From assembly GCA_025800385.1 (NCBI GenBank), contig JAOXRS010000066.1, forward strand, positions 248,001 through 312,000: a stretch of DNA of 64,000 nt, read 5' to 3'. The notes beneath the pieces are model-generated. The model ran no database searches. It saw only the letters and a program-made list of their open reading frames with translations, and was not told the origin of the DNA. How positions within the stretch are numbered: the first letter of the stretch is position 1; each line of letters starts with the position of its first letter. Origin of the DNA: Candidatus Albibeggiatoa sp. nov. NOAA (lineage in GTDB: Bacteria; Pseudomonadota; Gammaproteobacteria; Beggiatoales; Beggiatoaceae). The position numbers were made by a program, and so were the translations under genes. Shown piece after piece: positions 45,574-54,425 of the stretch.

Positions 45574-45786
45574 ATGCTTGACGGAAAAAATCACAATGAA
45601 AAAAACACTCAAAACTCACAAGATAATGATGATGTTTGGAATACATTTATATCTCGAGTCGAAGAAAACTTCGTGGTAGCTGCTGCTGAACTTATATTTA
45701 AGCTATCAATAGAGCTATTTTTGCAGATCATATGGTTGATTTTTCGAGCATTAATTTGCCTCATTTTTTCTTTCGGGAAAGGTTAA
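45574..45786 (+). CDS. Small protein with hydrophobic C-terminus (cluster copy 5)
   Basis: 70 residues. A strong AAAGGAG lies 7 bases before the ATG. The N-terminal 33 residues are Asn/Asp/Glu-rich ('MLDGKNHNEKNTQNSQDNDD'); the remainder is hydrophobic ('IELFLQIIWLIFRALICLIF') with a short Gly/Lys tail. It begins MLD, as does copy 2. No family is recognised. This is the best-supported member of the cluster because of its ribosome site. Confidence 0.5.
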   Translation: MLDGKNHNEKNTQNSQDNDDVWNTFISRVEENFVVAAAELIFKLSIELFLQIIWLIFRALICLIFSFGKG

Positions 45787-45977
45787 AGCTGATTGGACAA
45801 AGCAATAGATAATTGTGGGTAAGGCATTGTTTATAGCTTTGTATGTTTAGTGAGATTCATATTGCTGTACCAAAATAAATACATAACGCCACTCAAAACC
45901 AGCAAATTCACCTTTACTTTCTTTTAATATAAAAAATATAATGGACTCAGTTTAATCGTCAATGACTTACGTCCTAT

Positions 45978-47204
45978 ATGCAAACATTTCTACACGAAAA
46001 ATATCAAAATCAGGCTTGGAGTGACGACGCGGAACAAATTTTACGCACCTGTGTCCACTGTGGTTTTTGCACTGCTGTCTGTCCTACTTACCAACTCTCA
46101 GGTGAGGAAGCTGAAGGCCCTCGAGGGCGAATCTATTTGATTCATTCCTTCCTGCATAACAATGAAATTACTCAAGATACACAACAACATTTAGATTCCT
46201 GTCTAACCTGTCGTTCGTGTGAAGCGATGTGTCCCTCAGGGGTTAAATATGCGCGTTTACTTGAAATTGGCCGAACGGAAATTGATAAACAAGTTAAACG
46301 AAATTTCTTTGAAACTTTCCAGCGTAAATCATTAGTACACATTTTGCCATATCAAAACCGAACTAAATGGTTAATAGATATGACAAGTCTCGTACCTAGT
46401 TACCTGCTACCTAAACATATCAAAACACATCTACCCACACAAAAACCCATCGCCTATTCGGTTAAAGTGAAAAAACATGAACGTAAAGTTTTGTTATTAG
46501 ATGGCTGTGCTCAGTCTGTACTTGCACCTAATATTAATCAAGCCACAGAGAAACTGTTAAATGCACTAAATATTAGTGTAGTTAAAGCCAGTGATGCGGG
46601 CTGCTGTGGAGCATTGGCTTATCACTTAACAGAACAGAAAATCGGTCTTGACCATGCGAAGAAACTGATTGATAAATGGATGCCCTTAATTGATGGGGTT
46701 GAAGCAATTGTTATGACGGCAAGTGGCTGTGGTAGCTTTATTAAGGAATATGGTGAAATCTTTAAGCATGATCCTGAATATTTGGAAAAAGCAGAAAAAA
46801 TTGCTAGCTTAACCCGTGACTTAGTCGAAGTTATTGCACCTGATGATTTAATGAAGTTAAAGCCAGACACTGATCTTAAAACAAAAGTGGCCGCACAAAT
46901 TCCCTGTACATTGCAACATGGGCAAAAATTAACCAATCGACTTGAACCATTACTAGAAGCATTTGGTTTTGAATTAACTACGGTTGAAAATGGGCATTTA
47001 TGCTGTGGATCAGCGGGAACGTACTCAATCTTGCAACCGAAAAAATCTCAGCAATTAAAAGCCAATAAACTCCAAGCCTTACAAGCTAACCAACCAGAAG
47101 TGATTGTCACGGCTAATATTGGTTGTTTAACACACTTGCAACATGATGCTGATGTACCTGTAAAACATTGGGCGGAATTGGTTGCAGAACGCCTTGCTGA
47201 CTAA
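45978..47204 (+). CDS. glcF: Glycolate oxidase iron-sulfur subunit
   Basis: 408 residues. Two 4Fe-4S motifs: Cys25-28-31-35 ('CVHCGFCTAVCP') and Cys75-78-81-85 ('CLTCRSCEAMCP'). Two CCG domains follow ('GCCGALAYHL', 'LCCGSAGTYS'). This is the GlcF layout; it passes electrons from glycolate oxidation to the respiratory chain with GlcD and GlcE. Those subunits are not adjacent, so the complex genes are split. A strong terminator follows. Confidence 0.93.
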   Translation: MQTFLHEKYQNQAWSDDAEQILRTCVHCGFCTAVCPTYQLSGEEAEGPRGRIYLIHSFLHNNEITQDTQQHLDSCLTCRSCEAMCPSGVKYARLLEIGRTEIDKQVKRNFFETFQRKSLVHILPYQNRTKWLIDMTSLVPSYLLPKHIKTHLPTQKPIAYSVKVKKHERKVLLLDGCAQSVLAPNINQATEKLLNALNISVVKASDAGCCGALAYHLTEQKIGLDHAKKLIDKWMPLIDGVEAIVMTASGCGSFIKEYGEIFKHDPEYLEKAEKIASLTRDLVEVIAPDDLMKLKPDTDLKTKVAAQIPCTLQHGQKLTNRLEPLLEAFGFELTTVENGHLCCGSAGTYSILQPKKSQQLKANKLQALQANQPEVIVTANIGCLTHLQHDADVPVKHWAELVAERLAD

Positions 47205-47216
47205 ATGTGACAGAAT

Positions 47217-47260
47217 GCTAATGATTTGTCCGAAAAAATGACAGGTTGTTAGCGTTTTTT
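47217..47260 (+). terminator. Strong terminator after glcF
   Basis: A 14-base arm (47217-47230) pairs fully, with several G-U pairs, to 47240-47253 across a 9-base A-rich loop; G and six T follow. Confidence 0.8.
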
Positions 47261-47714
47261 CGCGTTTCTCTACAATTTGAATCCTTTTAAATTCATAAAA
47301 TTAGCTAACCATCCTATAAAATATTGCGTTCATGACTTGCTTCATTCAACTTTTGCGCTAAACTAAACTAACCCAAATAACAAAAATAAAGTGATTGTGT
47401 CAGAAAATAAACCCCTTATATTTAGTACACAGGACGTATTTCATATCTAGGGAGCTGATACATTCAATAATGGATATTAGCGCGTTATGGCCTTATAGCG
47501 CACTAAAAGCTTACTCACTTAACCGTTACACAATATCTTATACGTGAAGTAGCAACAAACCAGTTTATTGTTTTCTCATTCTTATTTTATTAGGAATCCC
47601 AGTGGCTATTATTCCTAGATCAAGAGTGATCGCTTTGGGTCGTGCTTTCAAACAGAGAGCTTAGAGAATACAAACAAAATTGGACATACTTCAGGTAATA
47701 GGGAGGCTTTCAGT
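47261..47714. other. Intergenic region before the PDC-sensor gene
   Basis: About 450 bases with no gene I can support. Only a 25-codon ATG frame at 47470 is visible. The AGGGAGG ribosome site of the next gene lies at the right edge. A regulatory leader is possible, but no defined structure was found. Confidence 0.3.
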
Positions 47715-48668
47715 ATGTGGATTAAACAAACAATTGGGGAACAGCGTAAGGTACTTTCAGCCTTATTTGAGCCGCCAATGACAAATCTGGCAAAACAATG
47801 TATACCCGTTTGGTCAAATTTAGATAAATTGGATCAATTACTGTTTGAGCAATTCGCAACCATTCCACATTCTCACTTGATTTATGTTGTTGATAAATAT
47901 GGTAAACAAATAAGTGCCAATATTGGTCAAGATGGGATTCATGGTGGTGTGCGTGGCCAAGATTTATCGCGTCGCCCTTACTCTGTGAGTTTATATCCTA
48001 AACGTCACTTTATGTTATCTTCGGTGTATATCAGCCATACAACAGGCAGTCCTTGCATCAGTGCGGTGCAACCTGTGATCGACGAACAACAATTTTTAGG
48101 CTTTGTGGTGGCCGACTTTGATATTAGACGTTTACCGCTCTCTGTTTCTTCTGAAAAAAATCCCCCTCTCCGCTTCTGGCAAGAACAGCATAAAGCTGAA
48201 ATCAAAGCACAAAAACAAACCTCTCCTCGCATCAATAGCTTATTAGACAAACGCTTAGACGATGTATTAGCTACATTAAACCGCTTAATTACCGAGCATG
48301 GTATTTTCCACTGTACGTTACATTATTCCAGTGGTCAGGCGATGTTATGGCATTTAGATGATCCATATCAGTATCATTTATACAGTGCGGAACAAATGTT
48401 AAACCCTGAAATGTATCTTAAATATCCGCGCTCAGACTATTCTGATAGGGCTGTGATTACTGAAAAAGATGTAAGGCAAGTATTAGAGCGTTTCAAAACA
48501 TTACGCTTAGCGGATGACAAAGTGTATTTACGTTCAGGCTCGCTGAATTTAGTAAACGGCATGGTGGGCTTAACATTCTCGTGTGATGGTTCGCAATATA
48601 TGGCAGCAATGGATTTTTTGGATAAGAACTTATCTTTCTGGTTTACAAATAAGGCCGCCAATGCCTAA
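47715..48668 (+). CDS. Soluble PDC/Cache-type sensor protein without an output domain
   Basis: 317 residues. Residues about 50-150 have a PDC/Cache fold pattern: 'LIYVVDKYGKQISANI', 'GQDLSRRPYSVSL', 'SSVYISHTTGSPCISAVQPV' and 'GFVVADFDIRRLP', which match ligand-binding halves of chemoreceptor sensors. There is no signal peptide, membrane helix or kinase/cyclase/MCP domain. The C-terminal 130 residues ('CTLHYSSGQAMLWHLDDP...') are unfamiliar. It may sense a small molecule in the cytoplasm and act through a partner. AGGGAGG lies before the ATG. Confidence 0.72.
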   Translation: MWIKQTIGEQRKVLSALFEPPMTNLAKQCIPVWSNLDKLDQLLFEQFATIPHSHLIYVVDKYGKQISANIGQDGIHGGVRGQDLSRRPYSVSLYPKRHFMLSSVYISHTTGSPCISAVQPVIDEQQFLGFVVADFDIRRLPLSVSSEKNPPLRFWQEQHKAEIKAQKQTSPRINSLLDKRLDDVLATLNRLITEHGIFHCTLHYSSGQAMLWHLDDPYQYHLYSAEQMLNPEMYLKYPRSDYSDRAVITEKDVRQVLERFKTLRLADDKVYLRSGSLNLVNGMVGLTFSCDGSQYMAAMDFLDKNLSFWFTNKAANA

Positions 48669-48727
48669 ATGATACAAAGGATTGGCAGCTTTAAACATAT
48701 CGCTTTCAACTGCCAATTCTTTCAAAT

Positions 48728-50377
48728 CTACACTTCAACCTCTTTCAACTGCCCGTCTTCCATTTTTAACACACGGTCTGCAGTATCTAAATATTTCTCG
48801 TCATGCGTAGTTAAAATCACCGTTTTGCCTTCAGCCCGCAAGTTTGGAATTAATGCCTTATAAAAATAGTGTTTAAATGTTGGGTCTTGATCTGCAGTTA
48901 ATTCATCAAACAAATAAATTGGCTTATCATCAATCATCGAGACAATAAACGCTAAACGTCGCCGCTGCCCTGCTGATAATTCCAGATGGGTAAATTGGCC
49001 ATCCATATATTGGGTTTTATGTTCTAACCCCATCAGTTTGAGCAATTCATTTAAAAACGCTTCATCAATATCAGCGACCCCGTACAAGCGATCAAATAAA
49101 TGGAAATCTGCAAATACAACAGAAAATAACTCATGAAAAGCCGCGTAATTGGTTCGGTTAATCAGTTCATTATCCAATTGAATATGACCCACTTGAGGAT
49201 GATATAGGCCTGCTAACACTTTAAGTAGTGTGGATTTTCCACTGCCATTGCCACCAACAATATAAATAATTTCATTGCGTTTAATCGTCAAATCCAACGA
49301 ACCTAATTGAAACAGTTTTTGACCATAAATATCGTTATATTGATACTGGATATTTTGCAGTTTTAACGCTTTGAATTCATTGAATTGTTGCAACTTCTGT
49401 TTCGATACGGTCAAGTAATCTTTATAGTCACTCACATTATCCAACATTTTTTCGAGAATAATGATATTGGTCACGGCCACATTAGCCCGCGCGACAACGG
49501 GGATTGCACTGGCAATGGTTTCAATCGGTGCCATGATGAACAACATCGTTGCGGTAACGGTAATCACAACGGTATGGTGTTCTGGATTGAACATGGGAAT
49601 AATAAACACAATTGCCCCAAGCATAATGTAACCAAATACCCGTGAAAACATGATATTAGTCACAAACTTGATGCCTGTATTGACTTTGATTTGCTCTGTT
49701 TCGTGTGAGATTTTTTCAAGCTGTTTAAATACCGCATCGCTTTTCATTTGGTTTAAACGGGTTTCTTTAAAGCCATCTAAAATATGATTCAATTGCTCAA
49801 AGAAGGCGGTTTCTTTCTCGATACTAGTTAAAATCTCGGCAGAGACATTGTGAAAATGTTGAAAATATAAAACGCCGCCAATAACTAAGCCCGTGAGGAT
49901 AATGATAAAGCCTAAAGGCGATAACGTTGCAATGTATAACAAGCAGAAAAACAGCACAATAAAAGCTTGCAAGCTGGAAATCAGGGTTAAACCCGACTGA
50001 GAAACAAGATTCGCATCTTGGGTAAGGTGGCTATAAATCTCACCTTTGCCCATGCCTTCAATAAAATGTAGCTCTGAATGACGGATTTTATCAGCAACAC
50101 GTAGGCGTACTTTGCGGATCGATTCTTCTACCACTAATGTTGCTTGGGCAAGTGAGTGTTTACGAGCATAAATAAATAAAGTTAATGAAATCAGAAATAT
50201 AAAAAAAGGTCTTGCTATGTCTTCATAATCTGCGATGCCTTGAGCTGCTTGGTTTATTGCTGCCAAAATAGCACTACTGGCGATTCCTGAAGCCACGCCT
50301 GTTGTAATAATAGGCATTTTCGGCAAATCTGATTCTTTTTTGAATAAATCAAGCAGTAATAACATATTTTCAATCAA
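48728..50377 (-). CDS. Cyclic-peptide-type ABC exporter (PvdE/SyrD family)
   Basis: 549 residues, membrane domain and ATPase in one chain. Six membrane helices span residues 1-310. The ATPase has Walker A 'GGNGSGKSTLL', signature 'LSAGQRRRLAF' and Walker B 'IYLFDELTADQDP', all typical of the cyclic-peptide export subfamily that moves siderophore precursors or lipopeptides to the periplasm. The cargo genes (NRPS or ribosomal peptide) are not in the window. It is convergent with the PDC-sensor gene and sits 21 bases after the Uma2 gene on the same strand. Confidence 0.87.
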   Translation of the reverse strand: MIENMLLLLDLFKKESDLPKMPIITTGVASGIASSAILAAINQAAQGIADYEDIARPFFIFLISLTLFIYARKHSLAQATLVVEESIRKVRLRVADKIRHSELHFIEGMGKGEIYSHLTQDANLVSQSGLTLISSLQAFIVLFFCLLYIATLSPLGFIIILTGLVIGGVLYFQHFHNVSAEILTSIEKETAFFEQLNHILDGFKETRLNQMKSDAVFKQLEKISHETEQIKVNTGIKFVTNIMFSRVFGYIMLGAIVFIIPMFNPEHHTVVITVTATMLFIMAPIETIASAIPVVARANVAVTNIIILEKMLDNVSDYKDYLTVSKQKLQQFNEFKALKLQNIQYQYNDIYGQKLFQLGSLDLTIKRNEIIYIVGGNGSGKSTLLKVLAGLYHPQVGHIQLDNELINRTNYAAFHELFSVVFADFHLFDRLYGVADIDEAFLNELLKLMGLEHKTQYMDGQFTHLELSAGQRRRLAFIVSMIDDKPIYLFDELTADQDPTFKHYFYKALIPNLRAEGKTVILTTHDEKYLDTADRVLKMEDGQLKEVEV

Positions 50378-50398
50378 AAATGATAAGGGGTTTAAATA

Positions 50399-50968
50399 CT
50401 ATTTTCCGATAAATTTATTAACGGCAAGTGACACTTCTGGTAATTTTGATGGCGAAACTTCTTCACCTTTGTTCACGTATTTTTGAAATGCGTACATTTG
50501 TGAGTGAGGCGAGGTATAACATTCCACTCGTTTGTTTTCTAAATCAACAATCCACACTTCACAGATACCATAACGTGCATAAACAGGAATTTTGATGGTC
50601 TTGTCATATTTGAGTGAGTGATCGGCAATTTCAATCAATAACAAAACATCTTGTGGCTCAGGGTGTGATTGCCAGAATTTTTCACTACGTTTTAAAATTG
50701 CAATATCAGGCTGTGGCTCAGAATATTTACTTAAACGAATCGGATTTTGTACCCGCACAATGTGAGAAGTCGCACTCAGTGCATGTGAAAGCTGTTGTGA
50801 CAATAAATCTACGCAATAAGCATGTTTTTTTCCGACTTGCCCCATATCAATCACTTCTCCTTCTAGTAATTCAATACGTTTGTTTTCAAGTGACTTAAAA
50901 TCTGCCATGTTATAAAAGTCAACGACATCAAATAGATGCTTTTGCGGAGCAAGGTTTTTATCAGCCAT
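50399..50968 (-). CDS. Uma2-family (DUF820) restriction-endonuclease-fold protein
   Basis: 189 residues. 'FKSLENKRIELLEGEVIDMG' (start) is the family's N-terminal signature; 'SEPQPDIAILK', 'DVLLLIEIADHSLKYDK' and 'YARYGICEVWIVDLE' supply the PD-(D/E)xK-like residues. The family is numerous in cyanobacteria and filamentous sulfur bacteria; its role is unknown. I use the ATG at 50968 with a perfect AAGGAGG upstream rather than the ATG 12 codons earlier. Confidence 0.88.
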   Translation of the reverse strand: MADKNLAPQKHLFDVVDFYNMADFKSLENKRIELLEGEVIDMGQVGKKHAYCVDLLSQQLSHALSATSHIVRVQNPIRLSKYSEPQPDIAILKRSEKFWQSHPEPQDVLLLIEIADHSLKYDKTIKIPVYARYGICEVWIVDLENKRVECYTSPHSQMYAFQKYVNKGEEVSPSKLPEVSLAVNKFIGK

Positions 50969-51004
50969 TGCTTCCTCCTTGAAACCTAAATTAAAATTTA
51001 TCAT

Positions 51005-51520
51005 TTGCTTGGTCGGGCACTAATAGTTATTAATTGATGTATGAGTCAGTTCGTGTGTAATGCTAAATCTTATCTGGCGAGTGATTTTACTCAATCTATA
51101 CCTGTAGATTAATATCAGATTGATATTATAAATAACCAACGACAAACGCGGTTTATTATCTATAAATCATAATATTAGCAATAAGATTAGCTACTAAAAA
51201 ATATATTGTACTAGCTACTGTTCTTAGTCGTATTTAATCGATTGACCTCTGAACGGTTTCAGCCATTTTGCCATGAGTATCTATTGAATGCACGGAATAA
51301 ATACCATGGAGGCATTAAATACCGCTTATATGAAGAAGCGTTAAAGCTGTGTTTTCAAACAAATACATGGATGTATGGGCTTCAACTAGTACAGATTACT
51401 ATAAATTATTGGTGATGGCTTTGGCAACAGTGATACTAGGCCATAGTGAGTGATAGGGTCAAATTGCGTTTTGAGAGCAAGAAATTGCATCTAATGGTGA
51501 AATTGAATATTGAGCTGGTT
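51005..51520. other. Intergenic region holding a possible gene remnant
   Basis: 515 bases between two genes of the minus strand. The left half is AT-rich and empty. The right half contains an open plus-strand frame (51215-51415, no ATG start) described as a possible remnant. Confidence 0.3.
51242..51415 (+). pseudogene. Possible remnant of an unidentified coding sequence
   Basis: An open frame from TTG 51242 to TGA 51413-51415 codes about 57 residues that look protein-like ('YLLNARNKYHGGIKYRLYEE', 'ALKLC'), with no ATG start or ribosome site. It has more G+C than its flanks. No family recognised; it may be chance. Confidence 0.22.
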
Positions 51521-51838
51521 TTAGGAGGGTATTTTCTTACTTACTTTTGTCATAATCTTATCTTTTTGTGAGCAAACCATACGTTCAAGTTTTTTCAGAA
51601 AATGATAAATGACACGCGGTTTTGAATGATGTGCTGACCATTTTTTAAGGCTGCGAAAAATGTACCTTGCCCATTCGGAATAACGTAACAAAATAAATAA
51701 ACTAATGACAATCAGCGGCAAACCAATAGGAATAGGCAAAGGAAAAGTAATCAGACCTAACACGAATAAAAATAAGCCTAACGCAATGAAAACTGTTTTC
51801 TGAAAGTGTAGCCAGATATTTTGTAGTACATCGATCAT
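51521..51838 (-). CDS. PGPGW-like small transmembrane protein
   Basis: 105 residues. Two close hydrophobic segments (about 14-32 and 36-51) are joined by 'FPLPIPIGLPL', resembling the Pro/Gly turn of PGPGW-type membrane proteins; then 'WARYIFRSLKKW' and a basic C-terminal tail. Function unknown. It is a single gene between the remnant region and another membrane protein gene on the same strand. Confidence 0.6.
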   Translation of the reverse strand: MIDVLQNIWLHFQKTVFIALGLFLFVLGLITFPLPIPIGLPLIVISLFILLRYSEWARYIFRSLKKWSAHHSKPRVIYHFLKKLERMVCSQKDKIMTKVSKKIPS

Positions 51839-51921
51839 GGAAAAATTCGCTTGAGCCTAAATTTGCAGAAAATTATATAGACTGTATTTAAAATATAAAG
51901 AGATAATCAGATACACGGTTG

Positions 51922-52689
51922 CTAAATCTTTTCAGCACTAAATAGTAACTCTCTGGTTTCATCATTTGCATCATGCCAAGTGCCGTAAAGTTTGCCCGCT
52001 TTGGTCAATTTGATACGGAAAATATCAACATGGCCTTCTTCACGAGTTGAGCCATCCATCACAATTTGCCCTTCTTCCGTGATTTGGCCTTCTAAGCGAA
52101 TATTGCGCCGAAACTTGGTATAAAAATAAAACCCATAGATTTTGCCCTTATTTGCTCGTAAGAACATTTTAATTTGTAATTTAGTACCAATTTTACCCAT
52201 AAACTCAGCTTGAAAATCGGGATATAAATCAGGCAAGACAGTGCTGGGGTTGCCATAAGCGTCACTGACTGTGGGTTTAGAGGAAAAAAACTGAGGGCTT
52301 TGTCTTTGCTCATCAAAATAGCCAAGGAAAAACCAAATCATGGCCATGACAATCGCAATCAGGGTAATGCCAATCAGTGAATTAAACTGAGATTTTGAGT
52401 CAAGCGACAAATCTTCAAACGGATGTAATTTTTCATAGGTTTCTAACAAACGATCATATGCATTCAGCATCTCGGTATAGTTATTTCGTTCCAAAACCTC
52501 GATCAAATAATGACGTAAGCTTTTATCTTGGCAGACATCTAAAAAATTATAGAAATATTCCACCATTTCATAATAAGTGGCTCGTTTTCTTGGGTCGCGC
52601 AATAATTCCGTGGTTGAGTATTCTTTATGCGTGTAAGAATAAGTACGGGAAGAAGGGTGATAATAACGAGATGTATTCGTATTAGGCAT
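51922..52689 (-). CDS. Single-pass membrane protein of unknown function
   Basis: 255 residues. Residues 1-100 are soluble, helical and Tyr-rich ('YYEMVEYFYNFLDVCQDKSL'), residues about 106-125 form one membrane helix, and the last about 120 residues are a beta-rich domain ('GKIYGFYFYTKFRRNIRLEG', 'GKLYGTWHD') like a small beta-barrel or sandwich. No family is recognised. Orientation would put the beta domain outside the cytoplasm. Isolated gene. Confidence 0.6.
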   Translation of the reverse strand: MPNTNTSRYYHPSSRTYSYTHKEYSTTELLRDPRKRATYYEMVEYFYNFLDVCQDKSLRHYLIEVLERNNYTEMLNAYDRLLETYEKLHPFEDLSLDSKSQFNSLIGITLIAIVMAMIWFFLGYFDEQRQSPQFFSSKPTVSDAYGNPSTVLPDLYPDFQAEFMGKIGTKLQIKMFLRANKGKIYGFYFYTKFRRNIRLEGQITEEGQIVMDGSTREEGHVDIFRIKLTKAGKLYGTWHDANDETRELLFSAEKI

Positions 52690-52852
52690 TCAAACTCGCC
52701 TCATACCAAGTAGAGTGTGGGCTATTGATTATGTGGCTTAGAGCGATGCGACCTAACATGATGTCACCTTAAGCATGGATTTCGAAACATCTTAAAGGAA
52801 ATAATAGCAAACACAATCATTAACTACCTAGAAACAATGAATGTGATACTAA

Positions 52853-52882
52853 GGACTGACAATGGCCGTCAAGCTGTCAGCC
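52853..52882 (-). terminator. Probable argC terminator hairpin
   Basis: CTGACA (52856-52861) and TGTCAG (52875-52880), extended by GG/CC, 30 bases after the argC stop on the minus strand. The T-run is weak. Confidence 0.45.
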
Positions 52883-52909
52883 CTCAGAGTATTGAAATGA
52901 TTCAATTAA

Positions 52910-53950
52910 TTATGGTAATAAACCAACACCGTCTAAACCTGTGGTTTCAGGTAAATCAAACATAATATTCATATTTTGAATTGCTTGACCTGATGCCCCT
53001 TTTACTAAATTATCAATCACAGATAACACAATGACTTTAGAACTATTTTTAGGCTGGTGAATCGCTAATTGACAGGTGTTCACACCACGCACACTACGGG
53101 TTTCAGGGTGACTGCCTTGAGGCAATACGTCAACAAAAGGTTCATCTTTATAACGCTGTTCAAATAAATCTTGTAACGATTGGTTTTTTTGCTGTTGGGT
53201 CAAATTGGCAAAAATCGTTGCTTCCATCCCACGCACCATAGGCACAAGATGCGGAACAAAAGTAAGCTGGACTTGATGTTGAGCAACACGACTTAAGCTT
53301 TCAATGGTTTCGGGTAAGTGCCGATGTCCAGAAGCTGCATAGGCTTTAAAGCTTTCACCTGTTTCACCCATTAAACCTGCAACAGAGGCTTTACGTCCTG
53401 CACCACTCACGCCTGATTTTGCATCAACAATTAAATCTTGTGTATCGACAACACCTGCTTCGATCAATGGTAATAATCCCAATTGCATTGCGGTTGGATA
53501 GCATCCCGGACAGGCAACCAATTGTGCTTGAGCAATCTGTTTTCGATTTAATTCAGCTAAGCCATAAACTGCCATATCAATCAGTTCAGGACAGGCATGT
53601 TCAACGTTGTACCATTGTTCCCATAGCTTCACGTCTTTGATTCTGAAGTCAGCTGAGAGGTCAATAACTCGTGTACCCGCTTCGATCAGCTTGGCCATAC
53701 TATACATAGCCGTTGCATGAGGCGTAGCAAAAAACACCACATCACAAGCACTTAACGCATCATAATCAGGATTGCTAAATCGTAAGTCAACATGACCGCG
53801 TAAATTAGGGAATAATTCAGTCACATGCTTACCTGCTTCACCGCGAGAGGTAATAATGTCAAGTTGGGCTTGTGGATGTTTGGCCAATAGCCGTAATAAC
53901 TCGACACCTGTATAACCTGTGCCACCAACAATACCAATTTTTATTTTCAT
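52910..53950 (-). CDS. argC: N-acetyl-gamma-glutamyl-phosphate reductase
   Basis: 346 residues. It makes N-acetylglutamate semialdehyde in arginine synthesis with NADPH. '[17 protein letters not shown]' is the nucleotide-binding loop, '[15 protein letters not shown]' holds the catalytic Cys near 150, and 'SGHRHLPE' holds the catalytic His. It is a single gene; other arg genes are not nearby. Confidence 0.97.
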   Translation of the reverse strand: MKIKIGIVGGTGYTGVELLRLLAKHPQAQLDIITSRGEAGKHVTELFPNLRGHVDLRFSNPDYDALSACDVVFFATPHATAMYSMAKLIEAGTRVIDLSADFRIKDVKLWEQWYNVEHACPELIDMAVYGLAELNRKQIAQAQLVACPGCYPTAMQLGLLPLIEAGVVDTQDLIVDAKSGVSGAGRKASVAGLMGETGESFKAYAASGHRHLPETIESLSRVAQHQVQLTFVPHLVPMVRGMEATIFANLTQQQKNQSLQDLFEQRYKDEPFVDVLPQGSHPETRSVRGVNTCQLAIHQPKNSSKVIVLSVIDNLVKGASGQAIQNMNIMFDLPETTGLDGVGLLP

Positions 53951-54425
53951 TTCTTAACTTAATGCAAAAGTTCATCAAAAGCTAAAGGTAACAAATTCAT
54001 TGCAGAACAGCAAAGTTAATTTTCAGTGGCTTTATTTCCCTAGATAATTCAAGTTTTTTATAAAGTACGAGATAAAAAGCCAGCATCCATTAAAAAAATT
54101 TAACGATAAACAAGGTCTTTTTGCGTCATAAAAACAAGTTGTTAGCTTTAAGAGTATTGCTATTCCTATGCGAACACCGTTATGATGCTTCCTTCTTGTT
54201 ATAACTTTAGTTTATAATAAAAAACAATTATAAAAATGATTACATTTTCTGTGGAATTTTGGAAAATGCCTCTATACTTTGTCTTCCAAGCAAAACCATA
54301 TGCTTTTTAGACTTTCGAGAGAAATGAGGAGACTAAGAGCTAACACTCTGGTCTATATAATAAATTAGTAGGTTATACACCTGCCCATTAAGTGGTTAAA
54401 CAACCCATAAGAAGGAGATAGTGTA
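53951..54425. other. Divergent intergenic region before acs
   Basis: 475 AT-rich bases between divergent argC and acs. Candidate -10 boxes for acs are TATACT (54273-54278) and TATAAT (54356-54361), neither with a good -35. The ribosome site AAGGAGATAG lies just before acs. No ORF is seen. Confidence 0.3.

Noticed and set aside
54238..54290. Sigma-54 promoter before acs
   Set aside because: GG and GC pairs are present, but none has the required 10-base spacing.
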